This document shows positions 44,943 through 57,493 of a DNA stretch of 64,000 bases, piece by piece. Under the pieces are notes generated by a model. That model ran no database searches. It was given only the letters and a program-made list of their open reading frames with translations, and was not told the DNA's origin. Numbering within the stretch: the first letter of the stretch is position 1; the number at the start of each line of letters is the position of its first letter. Both the position numbers and the translations under genes were made by a program. Source of the DNA: Saksenaea vasiformis B4078 (taxonomy: Eukaryota; Mucoromycota; Mucoromycetes; Mucorales; Saksenaeaceae). The stretch covers positions 124,001 through 188,000 of the forward strand of contig JNDT01002264.1 in the NCBI GenBank assembly GCA_000697055.1, written 5' to 3'.

Positions 44943-46230
44943 GAGATGATCTTGATGAATATAATACTCCCTAGCGCGTTTTTATGTTAACCAAACGTCA
45001 AATGAGCAATATAGCTTTATTAGTAATTCCCGCAGATATTGCATGAATGTAGTTTGTTTTCCTCTGGAGGTTCATAAATTATACTTTCTACGCACTCAAA
45101 AGACGTGTGTGATATACCTTTTACTTTGAAACAAACATCCTGTTGGTAAACTAAAGCGTGAACATACAATAATAAGAACGATTCTCATCAAAAAGTGTAT
45201 GTGAATGACTGAGTTGAAGATATCATCTTCTTTAGTCGGGACCACAATGCGTTAATTAGCTATGTGGCTAAATTTACTCTTATCGATGGCGCAGTTCTTC
45301 TAGTCTATATTTCTCTTTTATCTTATCAACTACAATCTCTAATAATCCCATTACTTTGAAAATTATCCTGCATGCCATTCATCGGATAGTCTGACGAGTC
45401 CACGTCTATTAAAGAAGCTATCAAGGCCAATGATAAAATAATTTGCCAAATAAAAAGTAGTTGAACATCACAAAAATCGGTGAGCTGAGCGTATTATTGA
45501 CAGCAGTCAGCAGCTGGGTAAAAGGTAAAGGTGGTGTGGTAAAAAAAATAAGAAAAATCCAATTGTCATAACACTTTATTGCGGGGTATAATAATAACGA
45601 AGGGCGACGAAAACAACCGCGACAAAGCTAGTCATTAACGAAAATTTCAAAAAAAAAAGGTACCAATGGAATCAAAGACTTTACTCAGGTTGCTTCACGT
45701 TAACGGCAGATCGTCGCCAGATTTTTTCTCCGATGTTGATGGATAGCTGACCAACCCACGCTCCACGTTAGACCCAGTTCCACGTGAACTTGGAGCTGCG
45801 AAGCGTGGATACTCGGACCTGTCAATCAGCAAATACCAGTATTAGCTGTTTTAAAGCACAGAAAGACTATCTTTCAATAAACAGGATTATACGACAAGAT
45901 TTACCTATGAGCTTACTATTAACCCCAGGCACCATACTGCTGTCTTGTCAACAGTTCCTCCCACAACGTACAAGACAAGCTGTGTTTCGGGGAATACTTG
46001 TGCACGGAAGCAGTTGACGTTTCATTAACCCGCAGGATTTGTTTATCCAGCTTGTTGATGTATGTGTCCGCGAAGAATTTGATGATTGAAAGGTGCAGGA
46101 AAAAAAGAGAAAATTAAGCGGGGGGACGCCTTTCCTGCGGACCATCCAATCATATCGCAACTGACGTAGATGGGTCCGCGTATTACGCCGGCTTTTTTTC
46201 CCTTGTGTCCTTTTTTCCTAGTTAAAAATC
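44943..46230. other. Intergenic: upstream of the p47-like gene
   Basis: No recognised gene. The sequence at 45391-45410 (CTGACGAGTCCACGTC) was checked as a hammerhead-like core and lacks the GAAA partner. Confidence 0.4.
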
Positions 46231-47833
46231 ATGGTGGACCAAAGTGAACGTATCAATCAGTTTGCAGCCATGACTGGCGCTTCTGCTTCGCAGGCTGAAT
46301 TCTTTCTCGAGATGAGCAACTGGGATCTGGATGTAAGTAGCCATTCTCGATGAGCGCGCCAAGAGACCTACCGGTTTGTGTTTAGATGGCTGTCAGCCAG
46401 TACTATGATTCGGCTACAGACACACCAAGTTCCCAACGCGAAGCATCGCCAGCAGCACCTCCACAAACAAGTGCTGCTCCTTCCGCGTCAACATTTCAAT
46501 CGTCCAAAGGCAGCTTTGCTTCTAGTAGCGCCAAAAAGGATACGTAAGCGACTTAATACGAATCCATAGCTTATTCAACTTGGATATTAGTTCTAGAGTG
46601 CGTACATTGAACGATATTGGTTCGACTGACAACGACGACGAGTCGGATGGTGATGATCGTGAAAGCTTCTATACCGGTGGTGAAAAATCGTACGTCTGCT
46701 CAATGAAAGCATGAGAGGACAATGGCTGACGAAGGAAAAAAATAATAATCCTAGGGGTATGGTTGTTCAAGGTCCAAACAAACGTGAAGGAAACAGCGTA
46801 GTGGATGCTATTTTAAAGAAAGCGGCTGAGTAAGTGTGTCTTGTTGAATGACTGTTTCATTGATGAAGATGTCAAGGGGTGGCACTGTACCAGAGGAGGA
46901 GGATGTAAGGGCTCCCAATAAACCCAGCTATTTTACTGGATCTGGATACAAGCTGGGAAGCGAGGAAGAGCCATCGAGTCTAATCACACCAAGCACATCG
47001 TCGGCCGCAGCAGAAGAACCCACGAAACCGGTAATTAAGATGAAGGACGTGTTTAGCAGCCTATGAATATCCTTTGTTTTCTTTTCCTTTCTAGGTGACG
47101 CGGTATCTTACTTTCTGGAGAAATGGATTCAGTGTTGATGATGGACCACTTTACCGTTATGACGATCCAGCAAATGAAGCGATGCTGAACGCGATCAATA
47201 GTGGGTAAGCTATCCCTTTGCTTTAAAAAAAAAGGTAAAAATTAATGCGTGGAGGGTTATAGGCAGGCACCGCTGTCATTGTTGAACGTGGCTCACGGAC
47301 AACCAGTGGACGTTCGTGTGGCTAGACGGCAGGATGTGGATTATACACCTCCACCTAAAGCACCACCCAAGCCATTTGAGGGTATCGGCCATCGATTGGG
47401 AAGTCCCGCAGCAAGTGTGCCATCCACGCCACCAGGTGCATACCCCACCTCTAGTTCGTCTGCTGCGCCTTCAGCTCCTACATTAAACGAAAATGAACCC
47501 ATCACGTCGTTGCAAATTCGACTTGGTGATGGTACAAGGTAAAGTGATATCCCGATTCTCACTCAATCTTACATTTCCATTCTACTATTCTAGATTGGTT
47601 GCTAAGTTCAACCACACACATACCATAGCTGATATTCGACAACACATTGAAGCGTAAGAGAAAAAGAAGGGAAGGAATTTGAAGTAACTGATCTCTGTTT
47701 ACTTAGACATCGTCCTGGTCAAAGCGCTTATCTTCTCCAGACGACGTTTCCTGTTAAAGAATTAACAAATGAACAACAAACATTGAAAGAGGCTGGATTA
47801 CTAAACGCTGTAGTTGTTCAACGCTATCAATAA
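46231..47833 (+). CDS. SHP1: p47/Shp1 (NSFL1C) type UBX cofactor of Cdc48
   Basis: ATG 46231 ([20 protein letters not shown]), TAA at 47831-47833, about seven exons with GT-AG introns. Domains in order: an N-terminal UBA-like helix bundle (about residues 1-45, [19 protein letters not shown]), a disordered Ser/Ala region, [10 protein letters not shown] and [17 protein letters not shown], the SEP domain ([20 protein letters not shown] to [15 protein letters not shown]), a Pro-rich linker, and a C-terminal UBX domain ([20 protein letters not shown], then [20 protein letters not shown]). The FPxKEL loop and [12 protein letters not shown] match p47 closely. p47/Shp1 recruits Cdc48/p97 for ubiquitin-dependent membrane fusion and protein phosphatase regulation. 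Complete. Confidence 0.94.
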
Positions 47834-48316
47834 TAGCTATAGGTGATTTTTATTTTGTGGGAGCTTACAAATCATAAACAGGTGCATAAAGGAATAACCG
47901 TAAAAAAAATGAATAAATGAGTGAATGACTTATGGCGTAAAATGGAAGGTATATATATATATATACAAAACGAAAAAGAGGGAGAATATGTCAATAGAGG
48001 GAAAGGGTAAAAAAGAAACAAAAAGAATAAAAAAGTATAGGTAAGACAACTCTGGCTATTGTCTTGTTCTTTTCCTTGCAATTTTTTTGTTTTTTTTTGG
48101 TTGTTTTTTTTCTTGCTTTGAACTCCTCAAGCCGGGAGGATAACAAAGGAAAGTATCATATCCACACAAAAAGGGAAAAGAACGAACGTCGGATCGTTTT
48201 TGTTTTTGTTTTCTGTCGAAGTGACCGTGTTGATGTTCGTGGAGATAAAGGAGAAAAACCTTGTATAGACCGTAGAAAGACAAAACTGGATTGAACCAAA
48301 TGGACCAAGGCGTTGT
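47834..48316. other. Convergent 3' regions of the p47-like and zinc-finger genes
   Basis: No gene recognised. A (TA)-rich run at 47951-47965 and long T runs on the + strand. Confidence 0.5.
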
Positions 48317-49531
48317 TTAAGCTCCATCAATCATGTGCTTCTGCGACATATGTCTTGACAATGCATCTTTACGGCTAAAGAGCGATTTGCATTGGTTGCA
48401 AGGAAACGACCGTTCTCCATGGTGCACCGTTGCTGTGTGACGAGCCAAATCATGTTTACGATCGAATGCTTTAGGGCACTCATCACAGGCGAATTCTTTC
48501 TTTCTGTTCTTGTCGTGTGTACGGATATGCGTATTCAAATTGTAACGGCGGCTGAACTTGCGTCCACAAACGTGGCACCCGTAGCGACGTTCTTCAGGGT
48601 AGCTGCGCTTGCGACAACCACCATGTGTAGTACGGCGCTTCCTAGGATGCGATCTTGGTTCCTCATCCGAAGAGTATTGGTTGGCATCCTTCTGGCTATC
48701 TGTATCCTCCTGTTCTTGCTCGTCCGATGATTCCTCGTCAGCTTGCTTCTCTTGATCCTGGCTATCCTCTTCGTTACCACTTTGCTGATCATGGTAACTG
48801 GCATCATCCGAAGGCGAAGAGACATTGGTAAAATCGAATTGCGAAAACGCAAACAGTGCATTGTCATTTTCTGGGCAGGATCCTTGGTATTCGTATTTAT
48901 CACCCACTTCCTCGATTTCTTGGCTGCCAAGAGGGGGAAACAGCGAATCAGAAGACGCGGAAGCTTGGAGCATGGAATGTCTGCTTGTCTTTGACTTGTC
49001 AATGAGCAACTGTGCTGGATCGCCATTGAAAGTGGCCACAGGATCCACGGCGGCTGGCCAAGCAAGAGTTCCTGGCATGGGCGAAGCCTGGGGCAGGTTT
49101 TCGTTTCCGAGATAATTCGACACGTAGATGTCACCGCTAGCATTGCCGGCGGTGCTATTGTTTGGGCTTGCGTTGAAACCTAAGTTCTGATCCATAAAGG
49201 GCGATGCCGCCGAAGGGTATGGACTGAAGTAAGGTGTGAACATGGCAGCAGTGGAATGAGGTGTGTCCATGCTGGCGTCGAGAAAAGGTGTGTCCATGGC
49301 GGGTGATTCGAGCATCGTGGCGGGGGTATGCAAGCTTTCCATGAAAGCGGGGTGAACGTTCTGCGACAAACTGAACTCAAGTGTTTGTTGCTTTTGATCT
49401 TGAGGAATGTCCATAATAGAACCTATATAGCAACACCGATCAGTTTCTACTTCAAGTGATCGAGATCGCTCACCTTCAAAGTCCCAGGAAAGTGCAGAGG
49501 CTTTAGCTTGGGAAGCGTAGAAAGAATCCAT
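48317..49531 (-). CDS. C2H2 zinc-finger transcription factor with three C-terminal fingers
   Basis: Minus strand, ATG 49531 (MDSFYASQAKASALSWDFEG), stop 48317, 404 residues unspliced. A 51-nt segment at 49423-49473 has GTGAGC donor and TATATAG acceptor ends, keeps frame and has no stop. It is probably an intron, giving 387 residues. The long N-terminus is Ser/Pro/Asn-rich, with an acidic Gln/Asp/Glu stretch (QDQEKQADEESSDEQEQEDT) and a basic HPRKRR patch. The three fingers are YGCHVCGRKFSRRYNLNTH, FACDECPKAFDRKHDLARH and FPCNQCKSLFSRKDALSRH, each with correct C2H2 spacing. The fingers resemble fungal Crz1-type or related regulators but not closely enough to assign. The ATG is 202 bp from an RFX-like palindrome. 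Confidence 0.88.
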   Translation of the reverse strand: MDSFYASQAKASALSWDFEGERSRSLEVETDRCCYIGSIMDIPQDQKQQTLEFSLSQNVHPAFMESLHTPATMLESPAMDTPFLDASMDTPHSTAAMFTPYFSPYPSAASPFMDQNLGFNASPNNSTAGNASGDIYVSNYLGNENLPQASPMPGTLAWPAAVDPVATFNGDPAQLLIDKSKTSRHSMLQASASSDSLFPPLGSQEIEEVGDKYEYQGSCPENDNALFAFSQFDFTNVSSPSDDASYHDQQSGNEEDSQDQEKQADEESSDEQEQEDTDSQKDANQYSSDEEPRSHPRKRRTTHGGCRKRSYPEERRYGCHVCGRKFSRRYNLNTHIRTHDKNRKKEFACDECPKAFDRKHDLARHTATVHHGERSFPCNQCKSLFSRKDALSRHMSQKHMIDGA

Positions 49532-51475
49532 TGTTCTGTTCTTTTTCTTTGTTATTAAAAAAAAAGTACTGCAGAAGAGAAGGAAAAGATAGAGGTAAGG
49601 AAAAAAAAAAAAGGTGGGAGGTCAGGGGCAATTTATAAGCACAGGCCGAGGGAATCAGATTGCGCAGCACCCGAAAACCCCAGCCAAAGGAACGTCGCTT
49701 CCGTCAACCACAAATTCCGTCGGGGTTAAACGGTTGCTATAGCAACAGTCGGTGAAACGTGGCAGTCCGGGGATTGAATGAAATGTTCGGTGTCTCAAAT
49801 CGCACGTTCAAGATTGAGGTCGTTTCAACAATTGCACGATATGAGGGAGAATAGCGCAATCGTAGACTTTCTACCAACTGCTAGGGCTTATGACACGTGG
49901 GTAGTAGCTTATTTTTTCTTTCATGATTGTCTTTGCTGGGCTGTCGCCTGTATACAAAAGGGAAGTGATTTGTCAGACATTTGCGGGCCGGACAGACTAC
50001 ATGAGGCAGAGATGGGGGAACGTCAGAAGTAATTGACTGTGGTTTGCGCAGTTTCGGAATCCGCAGGCATACAATTATCTTTCTTTTTCCACTCTACAGA
50101 ATCCCTTCGCCACGAAAGCGATGCGTCATAATGGCGTGGCGCAATTCACTCTGTAGTACGTGGCCCCTGCTTTTTGTTTTCCAGACAGGCTTTCTCCCAA
50201 TGGCTGCTGTCTCCATTCATCCACTTTCTTCGATTATCTTCCATTTCGTTCCGTTCCACTCCCTTCTGCAGTAAATGCGACACTATGACTCATCCCCACA
50301 ATTACGGCACCAAAATAGTTTCTGCCACGTTACCCACCTGATAAGCCGCCAAGTATTGTAATTAGACGTGGATTGATGGGAACCAATCGTATTTCTGTTC
50401 TGCCGTCATTTTCTTGTTTGTTCCGGCCTTCTTTTTTTCTTTTAGCTTGTTAGCTAGTAGGCTACTTTCGGAAAGTGAAGGGAGGCGATTCCAAAACAAG
50501 GTAAAGTCAGCTAAAAAAAAAAAAAGGCGGAGAAAATCCAAATTAGGTAAGTCACGACACCCGCAGCAAAACGACTGCAGACCGTTGACAAGTTGCAAGT
50601 CATTGACTAGTCCATGGAAGGAAAGTGAAGGGTAGAACACATTTTCTCCCATGATCATTTATCGATAAGTTGTTGGAGTAAATACTTCGGTTATTCAGAA
50701 CGAAAAGAGTAAATTTATTTTTGTTTATCTATTTCATCAACGAATTGTGGCTCTGAAAGACTTGTGCTACATGGTAAGTCCGCATAGAAGCGGCATTGTG
50801 CTCATTTGCTACGGATAGAGAGGACACACAAATATTACTCCATGTTAAAGACAGACGATTTTTTTTTATTTTCGTTGCCAGTTACATATCCCAGTTATCA
50901 AGGGAAATTACCGATGAGGAGAAGAACGCACATCAACCTATCCGTGAGACCTCGATTTTCATTGGTAGCAATCACTTCTGTCTGGTGATGTTCATTTTCC
51001 ATTGTGGTACCTATTCTTTTTATCTTTCAAAAACAAAACTGCAAGCTGCTTATATGCTGCACATATGGTCTTGATAAAACAACCAGACCAAGGGATGGGA
51101 TGAAAAAGCTACTACTACACTACCATCATCACGATTATTACTATCAGGACATACTCTTTCAGCCCTCGATGATACAAAGAAACCAAAAAAAAAAAAAAGA
51201 AAAAGAAAGAAGACGGGTAGATCGTTTTTTTGTCTTTTGTGTCTTGGACAGCTTCACCGGAAAGCAACGAGAAATCGCTCCGCGGAATTCTGATGACGCC
51301 AGAAAAGGGAACTTAGTTGATTCGCAGCGGATGCAAAATAAGTGTCTATCGGCGCAAAACAGTTGACTTGTAAAACCAGTAATATCAAAGTTATGCACGC
51401 CTTTATGGGGGTAAAGATGTCCGTGGGTACAGTTTTCTTTTTTATTTCTCTTTCTTCTTCTCTCTCCATTCCATT
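49532..51475. other. Intergenic: C2H2-gene promoter and gene-poor region before the TBC gene
   Basis: No recognised gene. Features inside: a palindrome at 49733-49746 and T-rich tracts. Frames of 76-120 codons at 50044-51398 overlap on both strands and match nothing. Confidence 0.4.
49733..49746. promoter_or_regulatory. RFX (X-box)-like palindrome
   Basis: GTTGCTATAGCAAC is a perfect 14-bp inverted repeat. It fits the X-box consensus GTNRYY N0-3 RRYNAC bound by RFX proteins (Crt1/Rfx1, sak1 in fungi). It is about 200 bp upstream of the C2H2 factor ATG. Confidence 0.5.
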
Positions 51476-53076
51476 ATGACCGTTCACACGCTGAAATTAG
51501 CAAACTCCATGCGGCGTGCTCAGCAACTTGATTGCATACTGAGGGCCATTGCAAGAAACGACGTTGACACATTGTGCCAGCTAGCTCGATCACCAGAAGG
51601 CTTCATGCATAACCAAATACGACGATTCGTTTGGTAATTTTTACCCATGAACCGCCATGACCAACCACAAACCTGCTCCTTACACTTATCATTTGAAGGC
51701 CTATTCTCCTACGCACTCATTATGGATGTTATATCGACGAAAAAGGCATAGGTAAAAAGAATATATTTTTCTCTCTTTCCACAAAGACAACAGTAGCTAA
51801 TAGCTTTCTTTTGATATGTAGAGAACGATCTTGCTGATCCTAGTCAGATATCCAAGGACGTAGAACGATCACTTTACTATTATCCTCAAGGTATAGCGAA
51901 AAAAAAGCGAGGAGAGCCTCAGAGCGTGTAGGGTTCACACGTTAATGTTTACGCAGATATTTCACCGATGCTTAAGGCACATAAACAACAGGAACTTCAT
52001 CGTATGATCGTAGAAATTCTTTGGAGAAATCCACGACTAAAATATTATCAAGTGAGTCTTCTGTTTGTTCACGCTGAAACTGACATTGAAGGGATCCAGG
52101 GGTTTCATGACATTTGTACCTGCTTCTTGTTGGTTCTCGGAAAAAAGGATGCGATTCCTGCAGCCGAAAATGTTGCACTGTTTTTCTTGAGATATCCTTT
52201 TTTGGGAACAAGGGAACACAGCCCACCCCCGCTAATTTTATTCCAATCCTGTTCTTTTTGTCCTTAACAACAGAGACTTTACAGATGCGATGTTAGATTC
52301 TTTTGATCCGATTTCAAAACAGTTACGCCTGATGAGCTCCATTATAGAATACGAAGATATGGAGCTAACCAATTACCTGGAAAGGTAACTATTAATACAC
52401 GTTTGAAGGCTGTTATTTGAATTTTTTTTAAAAAAAAAACAATAGGTCCAACATTATGCCATACTACGCCCTCAGCTGGATCCTCACTTGGTTTAGCCAT
52501 GATATTGAAGATTTCGGCAAAGTCAGCCGGCTCTTTGACCTTTTCGTTGCCAGCTCACCACTCATGCCCGTCTATGCTGCCAGCGCGGTAGGTTAACAAT
52601 TTGTTAACAACAAGGGATTAGGGGAGAAGGAAGGAGTTGGAAAAAAAGCTCACAGGGATTTCTAGATTACACTTTTGCGACGATCCGAAATCTTGCGTAC
52701 CGATCCCGATATGCTTCATTCACTGATTACACACGTTCCCGAGGATATCGATGTCGAGCTGGTCATAAAATTGGCGGTTAAATTAGAAAAGCGCTATCCA
52801 TCGCTGCAATTACAAAAGCGGAGTGGCATCTGGCTGCATGACGAGTAAGGCTAATTTCTCTCTGTCGTTCTTTCTTGGTCAGTTCATGTTGAATGACATA
52901 AAATTGAAATTAGGTCCGGTGTCAACACATGGGAAGCAGACTGGCATCACTTAGGTTGGCATGGCGTCCCTGACCGTATCCAAGCAGATAGATATCTGGC
53001 GCACGGCATCCCGAAAGAAGAATGGGAAGATGAGATGCTGAAAATGTGGATCGAGAGGAGGCGACGTCGCATATAA
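51476..53076 (+). CDS. GYP8: Rab GTPase-activating protein, TBC1D20/Gyp8 type
   Basis: ATG 51476 (MTVHTLKLANSMRRAQQLDC), TAA ending 53076, about eight exons with GT-AG introns. TBC motifs in order: IRRFVW then PILL, QELHRMIVEILWRNPRLKYY then QGFHDICTCFLLVLG (the YQGFxD motif carrying the catalytic Gln), LRLMSSIIEYEDMELTNYLE, MPYYALSWILTWFSHDIEDF and RLFDLFVASSPLMPVYAASA. These blocks match TBC1D20 and yeast Gyp8 more than other TBC proteins. The catalytic Arg finger (IxxDxxR) would sit in or near the third exon. These GAPs act on Rab1/Ypt1 at the ER-Golgi. The C-terminal region (NTWEADWHHLGWHGVPDRI) is extra and ends with poly-Arg. No lesion seen. Confidence 0.92.
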
Positions 53077-53407
53077 ACAAACCAATCCCCCTGTTTTTCT
53101 TCTATTATGACAGATCTTCATTTGTAACATAACTTACATGTCATGTTTTGGGGAACACCAGCTATTCGTTCTTTTTTCTTTTTTCCTCTTCTTCTTTTCC
53201 TATTTCTTTTTTTCCTTTCTTGCATGTTAATATCCTTTGTGTTTCATAAAGTTAAAGTGGCACGCGCCACATCATTGCATTTCATTGATCCGTTGCATAC
53301 TTCTTCTTTTGTTATGACATGAGGATTTCCAGAAAAAGGAATTTCTGCTAATTTTTTTTATGTTTTTGTTTGTTTATAGTTTGTTTATGGTGCAAGGCTG
53401 GCTTATT
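53077..53407. other. Convergent 3' region
   Basis: No gene recognised; T-rich. It separates the TBC gene from the aminotransferase pseudogene. Confidence 0.5.
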
Positions 53408-54752
53408 TTACAATAATCTGTTGCTAGCTTTTAATCACCTTCTCTAATGCTAAATTGGTTTCCTCTTCCGTAAAGGTAAGGGGCGGTATGAGACGTAATG
53501 CCTCATAAATAGATGTGGTCAGGACGATAGTATCACGACGTAGCGCTTCAGCAGCAACGGTGTTGGTAAACCTGAAAAGTGCACCCAGGAATTCGAATAT
53601 CAGTCATTAGACCCAGTCCAACGACATCGACTTGCACTCCGTTGGGCACGCATTGGGGTAATTCGGATCGTAAGGCCGAGAAAAACTGCTCCGATCTAAA
53701 CAAGAAATCAGCAAAAAGACGAGCGGCGACGTTGATTTACCTCTCCATCAACAAGTGCTTGCAAAGTTGCTTTGGCAGAATAAGTGCCTTGCATAGAACT
53801 TGGCAATTATTGATCCATGATCGCTTTGCGTGACACGGTTCCTATCAAAGGATAGCCTGACGCGATCCCTTTCGCCATAATCAAAATTTCGGGTGTAACG
53901 TCAAAATGTCCAACAGCCTGTTCGACCAAATACGGTCTAAAGTTCATCACAAATTAAAGCATATCATGCTTAGTACAGATGTCACGTAACCTCTGAGCAA
54001 ATCTATCAAAAGACGCGTCAGACGCGGATTATGAAACCAGTAGCTTACGAATAGGTGGGACGACGTAACCTTCTTCGCCTTGTGCGAGCTCACTCGTTAT
54101 GACTGCCATATTCTGTGAGGAGATTTGCTGTTTTCGGAGCAATTTGACTTGGCGCAATGCTTCATCGGCATACGCTTTGGATGTGTGAACCGTGAAGGAT
54201 CAACGCGCCGAGGCATCCACTGCTGATAGTAGTGAAACGGCGCCACGTGAACACCAGGCATCAGCGGGGCATATCCGGCACTGTCCACCGTTTTGGCCAT
54301 GGTACCGAATGTGCGCCCATGGTAGGAACTCGCGGAACTCAATGACGTTTTGCTTTCGTTGTATAACGCCCAGAATTCCAAAAGAAAAAGCCATCCAGAT
54401 CCTTTGAAGGTACCTTTGATCTTAGTCTTTTGATAAAATCCAGCAGGGGTTTCTTGGTAAAAGGAATTCGCTATTCATGAGACAGCTTTGCTGTCTAGTC
54501 TTGAGCTGACTTCGCCACCGTGGGATGGCAATAACCTATCAAAACAACATGATTGGTCCTCCCCCCTTTTCAGTCTACCTTCTTTGTTTATCAGTTCTGG
54601 TCACGCTGATGCCTGTTGAAAGATCAAGGTATCTCTTTTTTTCCCGTCCACTATCCAAACAGACATCCCCTGGCCTTTCTGTCACCGGCTACAAACTAAG
54701 ACTGATCACCTCGAGCGATATCTCGCGCGCCAGACTGAGTAAGGTTGGACAT
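53408..54752 (-). pseudogene. Class III aminotransferase pseudogene, copy of the gene at 59542-61020
   Basis: Same exon order as the intact gene but broken. The ATG at 54752 starts MSNLTQSGARDIARG and hits a stop within about 20 codons because of an inserted base. Downstream are shifted frames (YHGRTFGTMAKTVDSAGYAP, with three residues lost) and a damaged stretch at about 54000-54100. The pyridoxal-phosphate lysine motif is still readable (ILIMAKGIASGYPL), and DCxRSVRGxxL-type blocks are eroded. The 5' flank also matches the intact copy (CATTTGGATCA and TTTGAAAAAA shared upstream), so promoter DNA was duplicated too. The first TAA equivalent is at 53408. Confidence 0.88.
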
Positions 54753-55312
54753 GGTTTTGAAAAAAGGGTAAAGAGGAGAAAAACTGCCCGTATGGAGACC
54801 ATTTCATCACATTTGGATCACACGACCTGGACCTCAATAACATCGAACATTCCGCAATTAGATCATTTGCAACTTGTTAGATAAAATTGAGAATCTTATC
54901 AGAGGCAATGTGACGTATTGTTATAATTCTCAGAATGCAACTTGATCAACCATTGAAAAAAGGTAAATCAGTAACAGAACTGGGAGCTAAAAATGACAAA
55001 TATGGCTTAGTCGATCAATTCCATTTTGATAAGGATTCATGCGTGAAGACAAGGAAGATTTTTAATCCCAAAACATGTTGAGTGAACTACAGGGCGCTTC
55101 GTCTCTCAGATGGGTAGCATGAGACTTCTCAACGAGCTTAATGATGGAGGGGCTCACAACAGTACTCAACAACAGCGGTTTGTCTTCGCAAAATCGGAAT
55201 TTTTTTGCTTGTCGTTGGTGAGACTTTCGTAACGCTTCGATCTCAGAAACGGTCTCCGCGAGACAATCCTTTTGACGATATTAATATCATGAACTCAAAC
55301 TGTGAACTATTA
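54753..55312. other. Duplicated flank of the pseudogene
   Basis: No gene; partial match to 61021-61500, supporting a block duplication rather than a retrocopy. Introns are also preserved in the pseudogene. Confidence 0.5.
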
Positions 55313-57493
55313 CTACGGGAAATGGCTATTTCGCTTTGACAGAACAGGCACTCCTGTCAGAAGGTAACAAAGTGTGGTGCATTTCCCGTAATACGCACGA
55401 CTTACACTGAAATTGAGAAAAAACGAGAGAAACGGCATAACATCGTCTGTTTTCTCTTCAAATTTTCCTGGCATGCCAGTTGTTCCTTTCTTGCACAGTA
55501 CATACAAGTTTGGTTCCGGTGACGATAGACACCAATGACGGATAGCGGTACCTTTCTTTAAAGTTAGGACTAGATGGTAGCGCAGGTTTCCCATGGCAGA
55601 TCGGTGAACCTGTAAACTTGGCAGAGGACTTGCAACAAGGCTATTTACCTCGTGCGAAAACCCCCATTGACCCCACACGGCCTACAGGCGCACTGACTTG
55701 ACTTGGAAAACTTGTATGTAATCTTAGCAATCTTACCGTGCGCGTGCAAGAAATGGATCTTGACGCAGGAAAACCTCTCGAATTTTCCATACTCGAACTT
55801 ATCCGCGATTTCTTTTAACATCGCCAACGCTCCAAACATCCCTTTTATGTGATCAAACCCTTTCTTTCTTTGGTCAGCTTTTTTTAGGCCGTTTGAAGTC
55901 TCCAACAACACGAGCTCTAAACCACTGGCGTCTCGCAAGCGCACTACGCCGTCCGCGTTATAACGATGCAGTTCGTCGTGACCGATCTTAGTAATTTGAT
56001 TTGTCATGGAATGCAATTGCTCTTCTCCGGGAATAAAGCACAATTCATATCTGTGAGTCCGTTGGATCAAGTTTGTACACGCTCTTATTGCTGGCCAGAT
56101 TATATAGAAATTCCATGTTGACTCACTATGACATGGAGATGGACAGCTCGGCTGATAAACGGTTTCACTACCAAAAGCGAGTCAACTACCTATCATGAAC
56201 GTAAGATGGTACGTACAAGATCTTAAAGATCTCTTGTGCAAATAGCATCACTGCATTCTCTCGATCTACAACAGATGCTATCCCATTTGACATGAGTTCC
56301 AAAGTCTCCTGTGCAAATAATAGCAATGCTAAATTATTTGTCTGCAAATACAACTTCATAGTGTCTCAGCGCTTACTGCATCTAGTACGCTATTGATATA
56401 ATTCCTTGTAGCAACACAGAAAGAGTACTGTTTTTTCTGGATCTGACTTTCTCGTCGGAGTTTTTCTGTAGTTGAAGGTACAGATCAATAGGCAAAGCGG
56501 ATCGGCAACGGACTCCATTTCCGCATTGTATGACGCATGCTCTTTCCGGGCTTTCGCAATTCTGAGTAAATATCGAATAGTCGATTATTGAGGCACCGCG
56601 ATTATACCTATATTGGTTGAGATCTTCATCGCTCTGTGCTGCTTCAATGAATTTGCTCCAGTGGAGCCATATGGGTTCCGTTCCTTCTTCTTCCAGCTCC
56701 AGATCGCCAACCGAATGTGACGAACTTTGCGATAGGAATTGAGATTGCTGCTATTTAACGTCAAGAATTTGAAAAATGGTCGTATAAATGCCTGATAATG
56801 GGTGACGTACTTCATTAATATCCGATCCGGTCTCATCATTTGCTGTTCGCCTCTGCAAGCTTTTAGTGATAGTGGAGGTGGGACTGACAGACCATTACCT
56901 TCTTTGGTGGGGCCACACCAGAATTCTCTTCGTTTTTTTCAATATTATGCTTAATGCCCCTCTCCTGCATGGAAAAAAAGTGTTAGGTATAGCAGAGAGC
57001 CCTAAAATGTCCATTTTGGACCACTCGTATTTACCTCAGAGCCATAGACAACTTCGCCAATGTTACTGTGAACGATTTGAAAACCCACATCACCATAGTT
57101 CTCTCTAAGAGAATTAGTGTCAGTTTCAGAGGTTGGGTCCGCGTAATTAGCAATAAGACGAACATCTTGTCGGCTATGACAGCTGAGCTTGAAGAGCGGT
57201 CATTGTCTGGATCCATTTGTTCTTTCGGTAAATTCAGCTCCCGCTATTTGTAAAACTATTGAGATGAGAGTCTCCATTAGCCGTATACTCTTTACGGATA
57301 TCTTCCTCCAGTTTTTCACAAGGATATTGGCAGCTTTGCCAGCAACAGAATCCTCTTGGGAAAGCAGCTCAAGATCTCTCCGAACCAGAAACAATATCTG
57401 CGGTCGGGCTTTTTCCGGATAACTTCCAGCATAATGCAAGTAGATCTCTCGCGGTTTCCAGTCATCAGCCATCTTCTTCCTGAAGTAATCCAT
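55313..57493 (-). pseudogene. Broken member of an apparently mucoromycete-specific repeated protein family (family A)
   Basis: Minus strand, start near 57493 (MDYFRKKMADDWKPREIYLH), end near 55313. Exon-like segments in order: DLELLSQEDSVAGKAANILV with NWRKISVKSIRL; a middle segment on the same strand (about 56500-56760, GDLELEEEGTEPIWLHWSKF then DEDLNQYRYNRG); then YNADGVVRLRDASGLELVLL with GFDHIKGMFGALAMLKEIAD and CVKIHFLHAHGK; last IRHWCLSSPEPNLYVLCKKG and VMPFLSFFLNFSV. This order (D-G-V strand, ETS-like motif, FDHxKGMFxALAML, KIHFLHAHG) is one I associate with hypothetical proteins in many copies per mucoromycete genome; no function is known to me. Frame changes and stops between segments, not all of them introns, suggest it is dead or nearly so. 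Confidence 0.6.

Noticed and set aside
45385..45420. CTGACGAG resembling a hammerhead ribozyme core
   Set aside because: No matching GAAA block or closing helices nearby; the conserved core is incomplete.
50044..51398. Several 76-120 codon frames on both strands
   Set aside because: T/A-driven composition, mutual overlap, no recognised motif or splice signals.
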